Assembly (NCBI RefSeq): GCF_050269735.1
Contig: NZ_JBNNIX010000007.1
Location: forward strand, 1-64,000
Source of the DNA: Paenisporosarcina sp050269735
GTDB lineage: Bacteria > Bacillota > Bacilli > Bacillales_A > Planococcaceae
Length of the DNA: 64,000 nucleotides
Direction of reading: 5' to 3'
Of this stretch, positions 25,370 through 33,286 are shown piece by piece. Position 1 is the stretch's first letter. Each line of letters starts with the position of its first letter. The translations under genes were made by a program, and so were the position numbers. The notes below the pieces were generated by a model. It ran no database searches. It was given only the letters and a program-made list of their open reading frames with translations, and was not told the origin of the DNA.

Positions 25370-25697
25370 GTATGGTGGAAAACCTTTATTGAAGGGTGCC
25401 ATGAGTAAAAGTCAATTTACTGGTGTGAGGCGTTCTTTCAATTTGAACTCTGTTCATAATGATTCAGTTATTCAACGTAAATATTTTTACATCCATCTAT
25501 AATCCAAAATACGAATCAGCTCTATCAAGGGGTTACCTTGTTTTGGTTACTGATTTAATCTCGACAAAAATATTTCATAATATGGTAGAATTTACTTATA
25601 TAGTTGGACCTTAGAGTGGTATTTCGACGAGAAATCCAATTGTTGATTATTATCTGTACATCACTGTATGCATAGAAATAATTACATCCTTAATAAA

Positions 25698-25742
25698 TCA
25701 GAAGGACCGAATGATTGATATAATCATTCATCTGAATTTTTA
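25698..25742 (+). promoter_or_regulatory. Hairpin with T run in the leader of the STAS-ATPase gene
   Basis: TCAG/CTGA outer pairing and a GAATGATT/AATCATTC inner stem are followed by TTTTTATT. It lies 72 bases before the next gene, so it is either the terminator of an upstream RNA or an attenuator. Confidence 0.4.
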
Positions 25743-25813
25743 TTGGGGCATATAAACCGAGAGATATAATGTTGTTAAATTGACAATCAACTTATAAAGG
25801 TGGAACAAAATAA

Positions 25814-26683
25814 GTGCAACTAACATCCCCTAGTAATTTAAGTAGTATAGAAGATGTTCATGAATGGTTAAATCGTTGTGCTACTATTTATCAAAATACA
25901 GAACATAATGAAAGAATAAAAATAGATTTAGGTAATTTAAAGTGGATTTCTCCAGTTGGAAATGCAGCTTTAGCAGCAACATTACATAAACTAAATTCAC
26001 GCTACGAAATCATAATATCCATACCTGATAGTGATTCTGCCGATAAAGTTATTGGTTACATGGAAAGAATGAATTTTTTCGAAATATGCCCAAAAGGGAT
26101 TAAAACTGCTTTTGAGAATAATTGCGATATGGAAAAGTACTATAAGAGACACCGAAACGATCAAACAAATGCATTATTCGAACTTCAAAGAGTAGAGGAT
26201 TACAGTGAGGTAGGACCTCTGCAAAAATCAATACGTGATATTATGAAAGGAAAACTTTCTCCTAATCGAGTATCTGATATTGCTAGTATTATTGGTGAAC
26301 TGGCCAATAACTCGATTGAACACGGTGGAACTCCTTGCTTTCCTTGTGTTCAATATTATCCTCAAAAAAAGAAGGTCGAGATTGCTATATGTGATTTTGG
26401 TAAAGGAATAGTTAGAACTCTAAAAAATATCGTCCCACATAATTCCTCACATGAAGTTGTTTCTAAAGCAATACTAACAAATGCTAGTGGGGTTGAAGAC
26501 GAGGATAGAGGAAGAGGCCTAATGGAAGTTAAGCAAAGAACATTTGACTGGTCCCGTATATCGGAATTTTACGTTAGGACTCATAACAGTGCTTATCAAG
26601 TATTTCCTAATAAAGTAAAGACTCTAGATTCAGGAGAGTATTATTTTGGCACCTATTATTATATTGTCATTGATATACAATAA
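25814..26683 (+). CDS. STAS-like domain fused to GHKL (anti-sigma-type) ATPase
   Basis: A 289-residue soluble protein. Residues about 1-100 resemble a STAS domain (IKIDLGNLKWISPVGNAALA). Residues about 130-260 are a GHKL ATPase related to SpoIIAB/RsbT: N box IIGELANNSIEHG (159-171), G1 box DFGKGI (194-199) and G2 box DRGRGL (231-236). Anti-sigma kinases and STAS antagonists normally are separate proteins; here they are fused. The GTG start follows AAAGGTGG. It begins a cluster with a STAS-winged-helix gene. Signalling by partner switching is inferred. Confidence 0.75.
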   Translation: MQLTSPSNLSSIEDVHEWLNRCATIYQNTEHNERIKIDLGNLKWISPVGNAALAATLHKLNSRYEIIISIPDSDSADKVIGYMERMNFFEICPKGIKTAFENNCDMEKYYKRHRNDQTNALFELQRVEDYSEVGPLQKSIRDIMKGKLSPNRVSDIASIIGELANNSIEHGGTPCFPCVQYYPQKKKVEIAICDFGKGIVRTLKNIVPHNSSHEVVSKAILTNASGVEDEDRGRGLMEVKQRTFDWSRISEFYVRTHNSAYQVFPNKVKTLDSGEYYFGTYYYIVIDIQ

Positions 26684-26766
26684 AAAAGCTTGACCACATT
26701 TCTGTAATGAATTAATATATAGTTAGATTTCAATTTCGTTTTTGAAATCTAAAAATTATGAATTGA

Positions 26767-27339
26767 ATGGTGGATGCTATGCGTCTGATCAGTTTATTGA
26801 AACAAGAAGAAAAGTTTATTGACCTTGTGGGAAGAAGACCTGCTGTACCTCTCAAAGATGCAATTATTGAATCAATGGAAGAAGCTCCAAAAGGAACAAT
26901 ATTTTATTATGACTTAAATGAAGTCAGAGAAGTAAATGGTTCTGGTATTCACGAAGTCATTGTCAAACCTTTAGAATGGCTATATGAAAATTATAAGTCA
27001 CATGAAAAGTTCTTAATACTTAAGAATTTAAGCGTGGAATATGATCATTTATATAACATCCAAATTACTTGTAACAAAGAGAAAGTTTCAATTATTGCTC
27101 AAAACGATGAATCATATGAAGTAATTGGTAACAAAGCTGGTGATGCACTCCTAGAGTTGCTAAATCTCACATATCTACATAAACAAGTAACAGCTCGCGA
27201 TTTAGCGAAAATATTAGATAAAAAACATACCCTTATCGCTACCCATCTTACTAAATTATATGAATATCGATTGATAAGTCGGCAAGAAGAACAACTTCAA
27301 GAAGGTGGAAGGCAGTACATCTATAGTAGTTTGTTTTAA
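26767..27339 (+). CDS. STAS-like (DUF4325-type) protein with C-terminal winged helix
   Basis: A 190-residue protein. Residues about 15-110 have the pattern of a STAS-like/DUF4325 domain (GTIFYYDLNEVREVNGSGIHEVI). Residues about 130-190 form a winged-helix DNA-binding domain (VTARDLAKILDKKHTLIATHLTKLYEYRLI, GGRQYIYSSLF wing). It would read the state of the neighbouring STAS-ATPase and act on DNA directly rather than through a sigma factor. That link is inference from adjacency (83 bases apart, same strand). Starts at 26767 and 26779 are both possible. Confidence 0.7.
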   Translation: MVDAMRLISLLKQEEKFIDLVGRRPAVPLKDAIIESMEEAPKGTIFYYDLNEVREVNGSGIHEVIVKPLEWLYENYKSHEKFLILKNLSVEYDHLYNIQITCNKEKVSIIAQNDESYEVIGNKAGDALLELLNLTYLHKQVTARDLAKILDKKHTLIATHLTKLYEYRLISRQEEQLQEGGRQYIYSSLF

Positions 27340-27358
27340 GGAGGTTATCCTCCTTTTT
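27338..27358 (+). terminator. Rho-independent terminator
   Basis: AAGGAGG pairs with CCTCCTT around TTAT, followed by T run. It overlaps the stop of the STAS-wHTH gene. Confidence 0.75.
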
Positions 27359-27552
27359 AAATCATAGAGTTCAATTTTAAAATTGAAACCTTATACGGTC
27401 TTTTAAAATAATCGTATTCAATTTTTAATTTGAAAACGAGAAGGGATAAAATTTATGAATCAAATTTCTAATTATTATTGTTCATTTAGTAGGGAACCAC
27501 CTTGTTTTTGATTTTGTTTCATCAAATTCTATATAGTTTGGAGGTGAATTGA

Positions 27553-27717
27553 ATGGCAAAAAACACAGGAAACGGATATAGAAAAGGCGCTGTAGATAGT
27601 CGTAGTCAATTTAAAGCAGCAAACGGAAATTGGGTAAAGCGCAACACTGATACAGGGAGAATTATGGATCAAAAAACATCGGGGGGGTCCTTTAAAGGAG
27701 TTAGAAGAGAGGGTTAA
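27553..27717 (+). CDS. 54-residue basic glycine-rich protein
   Basis: Opens at ATG 27553 after GGAGGTGAATTGA and ends in TAA at 27715-27717. The sequence has the pattern GNGYRKGAVDSRSQF, WVKRNTDTGRIMDQK and SFKGVRREG. Short proteins with the same GYRKGAV...KRDT.TGR.MD...FKGVR pattern are widespread in bacteria and have no known function as far as I know. It is basic and probably binds nucleic acid or a partner. It lies between the STAS genes and the beta-rich gene. Confidence 0.75.
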   Translation: MAKNTGNGYRKGAVDSRSQFKAANGNWVKRNTDTGRIMDQKTSGGSFKGVRREG

Positions 27718-27775
27718 GTCCACTTTTGTAACTAGGTTTGTTGAAAATATAATTATGGAAGAAGGAATTTAGAAA

Positions 27776-28465
27776 ATGGCTGAGTTCACAAGAGCAATAC
27801 AACAACAAGATACGGTTGTAACGGTAAGTGATACTTCACGGATACAAGGTGGGAGTATCGGAGACACGCTTAATATTGACACTGTAATTAAATTGACTAG
27901 TCCTGAAGCAGAAACGGTAACACTTGTGCTACCAACTATTACTGGAGATCCACAGAAAGCCTATTTACGAACAATAGGTGAGGTGGATAATAGACAAGAA
28001 TTTGAATCTCCTATTGATTTGGAACAATTTGATGCTATGTCTGACGAACAACGTAAGAAACTCGAAGAACAAATTAACGCTTTAAGACAACAGTGGGATC
28101 TAATTAAAGAAGAGGCAAATCAAGTCACTTTAAGTACAATTGATTTAGTAGCTGGAAGTCAAGAGTTGAAGTTTTTTATGCAAAAAGAAATTACACCGTC
28201 AGCTACTCCCGAAGGAGAGATTTTCGAATTCTCCTTTATTGCTCCACAAAGTAACTTTAGCGTAACACAAGGACAATTCAACATGTCTATAATTATTATT
28301 CTTCCAAGAGGGGCTACTATTTATGGTGAACCTCAGGCTATTAGTCCGGAAGGTATTCCCGCGCCAGTATTAGAATATAACAGTAAAATTGCAGGAGTCG
28401 GACGACATGTCATTCAGTATTCAATGCAATATGATCCGATTTTTACGATTCGTTATAAATACTAA
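27776..28465 (+). CDS. Beta-rich protein of unknown function
   Basis: A 229-residue soluble protein with no signal peptide. The N-terminal part has strands (TVVTVSDTSRIQGG, VIKLTSPEAETVTLVLP). A helical hairpin follows at about 85-115 (DEQRKKLEEQINALRQQWDLI), then a beta-rich C-terminal half ending FTIRYKY. I recognise no family. GAAGGAATTTAGAAA precedes the ATG. Its location in the STAS cluster suggests an effector or sensor role, which is only inference. Confidence 0.65.
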   Translation: MAEFTRAIQQQDTVVTVSDTSRIQGGSIGDTLNIDTVIKLTSPEAETVTLVLPTITGDPQKAYLRTIGEVDNRQEFESPIDLEQFDAMSDEQRKKLEEQINALRQQWDLIKEEANQVTLSTIDLVAGSQELKFFMQKEITPSATPEGEIFEFSFIAPQSNFSVTQGQFNMSIIIILPRGATIYGEPQAISPEGIPAPVLEYNSKIAGVGRHVIQYSMQYDPIFTIRYKY

Positions 28466-28534
28466 TTACAATTCGAAGTTAGTCTATCCTGATGCTTAGG
28501 GTAGACTAATATTATAGGGCTATGGTGATAGATT

Positions 28535-29419
28535 ATGATTCTTGAAAATATACTTCACTTTAATAAAAAAGGACTAAGTAGTTGGAATTTGGTGTTTAAA
28601 TATATGAAAAAATCAGTAATCACTTTTTTCTTATTGAATTTGTTATTATTAGTTGCTTTTAGTTATTATATTGTAGCAGAATTTAATGATTTTATGATTT
28701 TTGTTCCTTTTTTGGGTTCGCTAATTTCTTTACTTTCTCTTTATTTTTTAATAATTCAACCAACCAAAAAAGTAATTAAATCAGTTTATGGAATTTCAAT
28801 ACTGACAAGATTCACCCCAGCTTTTTCTACTAGGGAGTGGGAAATATTTTACTTTTCGTTACTTAGAGCTTTCTTAACACGTAATGGCATAATAAAAAAA
28901 ATGGCATATGACGATTTGAAAGAAGTTCTAGCTGAAAAAGCTGAAAATCAAGCAAAAAATTATACTCCTTTACTTAATACAGGAATAATATTAGCTTTGT
29001 TTATCCCTGTATGGTCTGCAGCAATTACTAGACTATTTAGATCAATTAATGATCTTAATACTGGTATTACTATTGTAATTTTATTCCTTTTCATTATCTT
29101 GTTAGTAAGCACCATTGTTGTAAATATTAAATATTTTGTTAAAGAATTTTCATTTTTCTCAAAAGAGCAATCCAGAATTTACTCACTTAAGAATTCCTTA
29201 AATATGATTTCTTTTGAGATTTCGTTAGCTGAGATCGAACCATCCCCAAAAAGCTATGAATTTGAAAAAAATATAATAGACAAAGTTATTGCAGATTACA
29301 CCAAAAAGTATTCAAAGGATACAAATTTATTGAACGATCTAACTGCTGAAAAGATCAATATTGAAGGCTTAACAAGAAATTGGTTTAAATATATAAATTC
29401 AAAGCTTAACTTTCTATAA
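28535..29419 (+). CDS. Four-helix membrane protein of unknown function
   Basis: A 294-residue integral membrane protein. Two adjacent helices lie at about 28-47 and 53-74, and two more at 146-165 and 177-198. The soluble parts are about 75-145 and 200-294, the latter helical and charged. No family is recognised. It is the last gene of the STAS cluster (70 bases after the beta-rich gene) and could be a membrane effector. Confidence 0.65.
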   Translation: MILENILHFNKKGLSSWNLVFKYMKKSVITFFLLNLLLLVAFSYYIVAEFNDFMIFVPFLGSLISLLSLYFLIIQPTKKVIKSVYGISILTRFTPAFSTREWEIFYFSLLRAFLTRNGIIKKMAYDDLKEVLAEKAENQAKNYTPLLNTGIILALFIPVWSAAITRLFRSINDLNTGITIVILFLFIILLVSTIVVNIKYFVKEFSFFSKEQSRIYSLKNSLNMISFEISLAEIEPSPKSYEFEKNIIDKVIADYTKKYSKDTNLLNDLTAEKINIEGLTRNWFKYINSKLNFL

Positions 29420-29483
29420 TAATTTCTCATTCATAAAAAACAACAACATATGTCATTAATGACATAACTATTGTGATAAAAAT

Positions 29484-29516
29484 AATCCACCCAATCCTTT
29501 TTACATTGGGTGGATT
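29484..29516. terminator. Bidirectional terminator
   Basis: AATCCACCCAAT pairs perfectly with ATTGGGTGGATT between convergent genes. Confidence 0.75.
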
Positions 29517-29527
29517 AGTATCTAACT

Positions 29528-30208
29528 TCAACTTATTTTTTGAACAATTAAATTGCCCACTCGGAGCATTTGTTTACTATCAAAAATCTCATCAAATTCT
29601 ATTTTCTTTACGCCATACTGAATAATGAGTTCTTTTTCTAATAATCCATCTCTGGACCACTGTACATTTTTTATAGTTTGGAATCGGAACTTCTGTTGGA
29701 AATCAAGGTTTTTGCTAACAAACCACACTCTTTTGTTTGTTACAATCAAATACCCCTTAATTTCTGTTTTAGATGATTTATCAAACTCACACGAGATAAA
29801 TGTTAATCCCTGTTCATCCTTTTCAAACACTTCAGTCAGAAGACCTTGGAAGAATTGTTTGTTTGACTGTACAGCTTGAAATTCATAATTTGTATAATCC
29901 ATTCCATTAACATCAACTACTTTAGAAAGAAGCTCTAGCACTTCCTTTTTTTCTTGTTGTAGTTTTAACTCTTTTTGTTTTTCCAACAGCATAGCCTTTT
30001 GCTTAGCTTCCGTTTGTTTTAATTCTCTTTGCTTTTCAAGTTCCACAGCTTTTTGTTGCGCTTTTTTCTTTCTCAATTCCTTTTCATGTTCTGCCTTTAA
30101 CCTATAACTTGAGACCCTTTGCGCAATTTGTTTTGGATCTTGTTTTTTGGTCAAAAGTTTAATGAAAACATCTTCCACTTTAAAACAAACACTTTGATAA
30201 ATACCCAT
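29528..30208 (-). CDS. Coiled-coil protein with bacterial PH domain
   Basis: A 226-residue protein. Residues about 35-100 are a lysine/glutamate-rich coiled coil (KAQQKAVELEKQRELKQ and related repeats). Residues about 125-225 resemble a bacterial pleckstrin-homology domain of the YokE type (KGYLIVTNKRVWFVSK, IKNVQW). Function is unknown. ATG 30208 follows AGGTGA by 4 bases; a TTG at 30229 would overlap the upstream gene by 8 bases. It forms an operon with the surface protein upstream. Confidence 0.65.
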   Translation of the reverse strand: MGIYQSVCFKVEDVFIKLLTKKQDPKQIAQRVSSYRLKAEHEKELRKKKAQQKAVELEKQRELKQTEAKQKAMLLEKQKELKLQQEKKEVLELLSKVVDVNGMDYTNYEFQAVQSNKQFFQGLLTEVFEKDEQGLTFISCEFDKSSKTEIKGYLIVTNKRVWFVSKNLDFQQKFRFQTIKNVQWSRDGLLEKELIIQYGVKKIEFDEIFDSKQMLRVGNLIVQKIS

Positions 30209-30221
30209 TTTTTCACCTACC

Positions 30222-31469
30222 CTATGCAATTATCATTTTTTTAGCCACATAGAACCGACGTCCGAGCCATGCCAGAAACATTAATCCAATTCCAGTTCCA
30301 GTTTGTGTATTTTGTTTTCGTTCAATTTCCTCATATTTCAGAGCACCGATTTCGTAATGGTAATCAAAAATTACTTTTGAGTCGATGTATTCTCGTGGAA
30401 TGGAAAGTTTTTCTCCTTTTAAGCCCATGTTGTATGCCATCTTCTCAATTTTTAAGACTTCTTTATTGGATTCAAAACCCTCTAGGTACCACGTAATATA
30501 TTTGATGTTTTCAAATTTTGGTTTCTTGTATTCAAGCATGGTGAAGGCAGCAAGATAACCTTTATCCAAGTAAGATTGTTTTAAATCTTGTTGGCCCTTT
30601 TCGAATCCCTTTTGATATGCTGTTAAAAAACTTGGCTTCACGTTTTTCGGTTCGTTAGATTTATCATTTTTTCCGTCTTTATATCCTAATGTGTTAAATT
30701 CAGCTTCTCTTTTTTTGTCTCTTTCAGTTACTGCTTTATTAAATCCAGCCGTAAAAGAGTTTGATAACGTTTTATTATTTGCGTATTTGGTAGGTATCTC
30801 AACTTTGTCTTGTTTTTGTCCTAATGAATAGCCGGCTTGATCAGCCAGTTTTTTTTCAGTTGCTATCTTAGTCTTACCCTCATCATACCCTTTAGAATAA
30901 CCGGTTGAATAACCAGATAAATATGCTTGGGATCCTTTTGAAACTGCTGATTTTTCTTTTTCATCATATCCATTTTTCAAGCCAACAGCATAACCGTCTT
31001 TTTCACCCTTAGCTGCATCTTGTTCTGCTATAACTTTTGCTTTATCTGCTTCAACTTGCGCTATTTGTGCTGCACTACCCTTGATTTTAGAAGTATCGTA
31101 ATCACCGGGAGCTTCACACGGAATTCCATCATCAACAGTATTACCCCAACCATCCAATTTTTCAGGATCGTTAGTTTTTGAATATCCTTTGGAATTCCAG
31201 TAATTGACTACCTCATCATATGTTGCAAAATCTGAACAATCCTTGTCCCATGATTGATTGGTCGAGGGGGTAGTATTAGATGAAGAGCTACTACTTGAAG
31301 AATCTCCACCACCATTATGAGAGTGATACCCCGTACATAATCCTTTTGCCTTCGACTTCTCAGAACAATTGTGCCCTCCACTACTATCTGTTCTCCCTGA
31401 ATGGGCCTCAGCCATCTCACTAATTGGAACGAACAACATTAATGCCATTAATATTAAAATTTTCTTCAT
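30222..31469 (-). CDS. Secreted YHYH/excalibur-domain protein with GY-type repeats
   Basis: A 415-residue secreted protein. A signal peptide covers about 1-22 (cleavage near AEA-HSG). A histidine-rich YHYH-type segment follows (HSGRTDSSGGHN, GYHSHNGG), then a serine/threonine linker. An excalibur-like calcium-binding motif comes next (CSDFATYDEV, VDDGIPCE). From about 150 to 385 it has many short helical repeats built on GY.xGY.xG (SGYSTGYSKGYDEG, LGYKDGKN, AYQKGFEKG). A hydrophobic C-terminus (GIGLMFLAWL) with a basic tail may anchor it. Function unknown. Confidence 0.75.
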   Translation of the reverse strand: MKKILILMALMLFVPISEMAEAHSGRTDSSGGHNCSEKSKAKGLCTGYHSHNGGGDSSSSSSSSNTTPSTNQSWDKDCSDFATYDEVVNYWNSKGYSKTNDPEKLDGWGNTVDDGIPCEAPGDYDTSKIKGSAAQIAQVEADKAKVIAEQDAAKGEKDGYAVGLKNGYDEKEKSAVSKGSQAYLSGYSTGYSKGYDEGKTKIATEKKLADQAGYSLGQKQDKVEIPTKYANNKTLSNSFTAGFNKAVTERDKKREAEFNTLGYKDGKNDKSNEPKNVKPSFLTAYQKGFEKGQQDLKQSYLDKGYLAAFTMLEYKKPKFENIKYITWYLEGFESNKEVLKIEKMAYNMGLKGEKLSIPREYIDSKVIFDYHYEIGALKYEEIERKQNTQTGTGIGLMFLAWLGRRFYVAKKMIIA

Positions 31470-31638
31470 AATAACCCCATATTCTATAGTGTAATAGACC
31501 TGAAGACTATTTTACTATATTTTACATATGTTGTCTTTATTGGTTTTAAATAAAATTCTTCAATTTATGTTTCTAAGTAGCGATAACCATCCTTATCGCT
31601 ACTTAGATTCTATACTTCGGATGTTATGTAAGTTAAAG

Positions 31639-31676
31639 AAAAAAGGTCGTCTTCCATAGAAGACTGACCTTTTTTC
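31639..31676 (-). terminator. Terminator of the hicA-hicB operon
   Basis: AAAAAGGTC and GACCTTTTTT outer arms enclose a CTTC/GAAG stem. Apart from this, 31470-31844 holds no gene. Confidence 0.7.
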
Positions 31677-31844
31677 TATTTTTGTCTACAAATTGAAAGA
31701 AGGTGATTAAAAAATCCTCCTTCATAATATTTTCAGCTGAGAACATTATGGGTTTTAATGTTGATTAATATTATAATTTACTATTTAAAAAATCTTCATT
31801 TACAACTTATAAATAAACAAGCACCCTTTTCTAATTCTTTCTTA

Positions 31845-32321
31845 TTAAAATAAATTATTGTCCTCATTCGGACTTTCTATATCCAAACGTTCTTTAAGAG
31901 CTTTTTGTAAAACTTGAGAAAAATTAATTTTATGTTCTTCTGCTAAATCGTTTATCCATTTAGGAATTGTTAAAGTTTTCTTAATGGTTGCTCGTTGAAC
32001 GCGATCACGAATTAAAGGCATAAATACATTTACAATTACGGCAGCTTGATTATTCTTTAGAGATAGTTGGATTACTTTAGAAGCATTTGGAATATAATCG
32101 TTATCCTCTTCTAAACCGAATAAATGTAATCCTAGAGCTTCCTTAGCATTACGATAAGCTTCTTCTTCATCATCTCCGCATGTAAATATACCTTTAAGAT
32201 CAGGAAATGAAACTGAGATTCCATCTTCATCATAATCAAAGACAGCTGGATAGGAATAAGAACGTTTTCTATTCTTATTACTTCCTCTCTCCTCTGAGTT
32301 GGATCCTGTCGCGAGCGACAT
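31845..32321 (-). CDS. hicB: HicB-family antitoxin
   Basis: A 158-residue antitoxin. Residues about 25-75 are the HicB partial-RNaseH fold (YPAVFDYDEDGISVSFPDLKG, CGDDEEEAYRNAKEALGLHL). A C-terminal ribbon-helix-helix or HTH-like region (TIKKTLTIPKWINDLAEEHKINFSQVLQKAL) should bind the operator. It neutralises the adjacent HicA mRNA-interferase. AAAGGAG precedes the ATG. The order hicA-hicB and 99-base spacing are usual. Confidence 0.9.
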   Translation of the reverse strand: MSLATGSNSEERGSNKNRKRSYSYPAVFDYDEDGISVSFPDLKGIFTCGDDEEEAYRNAKEALGLHLFGLEEDNDYIPNASKVIQLSLKNNQAAVIVNVFMPLIRDRVQRATIKKTLTIPKWINDLAEEHKINFSQVLQKALKERLDIESPNEDNNLF

Positions 32322-32420
32322 AATTAAATTCTCCTTTCTTATGAAATATTTCCTTTTTTAATTTATATATATTAAATTTCCCTCTAGGATTGTGCTTAGT
32401 AATGTGCAGGAGCACAGGGA

Positions 32421-32618
32421 TTATTTTAGGATAATCCCTGCTTGCTCAGCAATGCTCTTAACCGTCTTTAAAGTCAGGTCTTTTTTAGGATGAGGCACCG
32501 TGACCTTACTCTTTTTGGTTGGATGCTTATATTGCTGGTGGCTCCCTACACTATTTACTAAGTACCATCCATCAGCTTTTAACTGACGGATGATTTCCCT
32601 AGAAGAGTAGGATTTCAA
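32421..32618 (-). CDS. hicA: HicA-family mRNA-interferase toxin
   Basis: A 65-residue toxin that cleaves mRNA. The double-stranded-RNA-binding-like fold is clear: SSREIIRQLKADGWYLVNSVGSHQQYKHP, with the catalytic His in GSHQQYKHP, and TVPHPKKDL. The TTG at 32618 is chosen because AAGGAG ends 8 bases before it and the frame then begins at the usual SYSSRE position. Longer in-frame starts would add a non-HicA extension. It overlaps no other gene and lies just downstream of a strong operator palindrome. Confidence 0.88.
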   Translation of the reverse strand: MKSYSSREIIRQLKADGWYLVNSVGSHQQYKHPTKKSKVTVPHPKKDLTLKTVKSIAEQAGIILK

Positions 32619-32644
32619 CTGATTCACTCCTTCATAGTTAGTCT

Positions 32645-32680
32645 TCTTATTAATACGTATTATTATACGTGTTAATAAGA
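32645..32680. promoter_or_regulatory. Operator palindrome of the hicAB operon
   Basis: A 36-base palindrome of TCTTATTAATACGTAT, a 4-base spacer and ATACGTGTTAATAAGA, with a single mismatch. It lies 27 bases upstream of hicA and likely binds the HicB C-terminal domain. Confidence 0.7.
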
Positions 32681-32848
32681 GTTTGGTCAAATTTTCGCAA
32701 ATGTTCAATGTGAAAATTAATCAAGACTTTCCTCACTCTCTGTATTAAGAAATATTGACATGTTGTGAAAAATCGACTTGCAAGTGAAACACCTTTCAGG
32801 ATGATTTATTTTTCAGCCAATTGTTCTTGTTCGAACATATTTGATTTC

Positions 32849-32891
32849 AAAAGACGATTTAGCCCAAACATGGTTAATGTCGTCTTTTTTT
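32849..32891. terminator. Rho-independent terminator
   Basis: AAAGACGA pairs with TCGTCTTT around a 22-base interior, then T run. The rest of 32709-33286 has only AT-rich promoter-like sequence. Confidence 0.5.
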
Positions 32892-33286
32892 GATATTAGT
32901 TAAGACAAAATCGGATTGTCTTAACTAATTAGTTTTGAAGTGAGTTCTTATGTTGGAACCGGATTAAAAGTTTGTCACAATGCGTTTTTTCCTTTAATCG
33001 AATATGCCTCTTATAAGAAATGTAACATTCTCATTATTACGGAATCGTTATTAGTTAAACACTCAATAGATTTCACAGTATAGAACCTACTTCTTCATTT
33101 TATTTCTTTGTATATATGCTTAATCATTTTTAGAAAATATTAAAACCGATATTTTTAAACGGCTTGAAGAACTGTCTTCCTAAAAGCAACTTAAAACCTA
33201 TACTTATAATAAAAAAATTTAAAAATGTTCCACATAGATTTTTTAACAAATGTAAAATGAAGGAAGATAAAGAAAGGTGGATCTCA

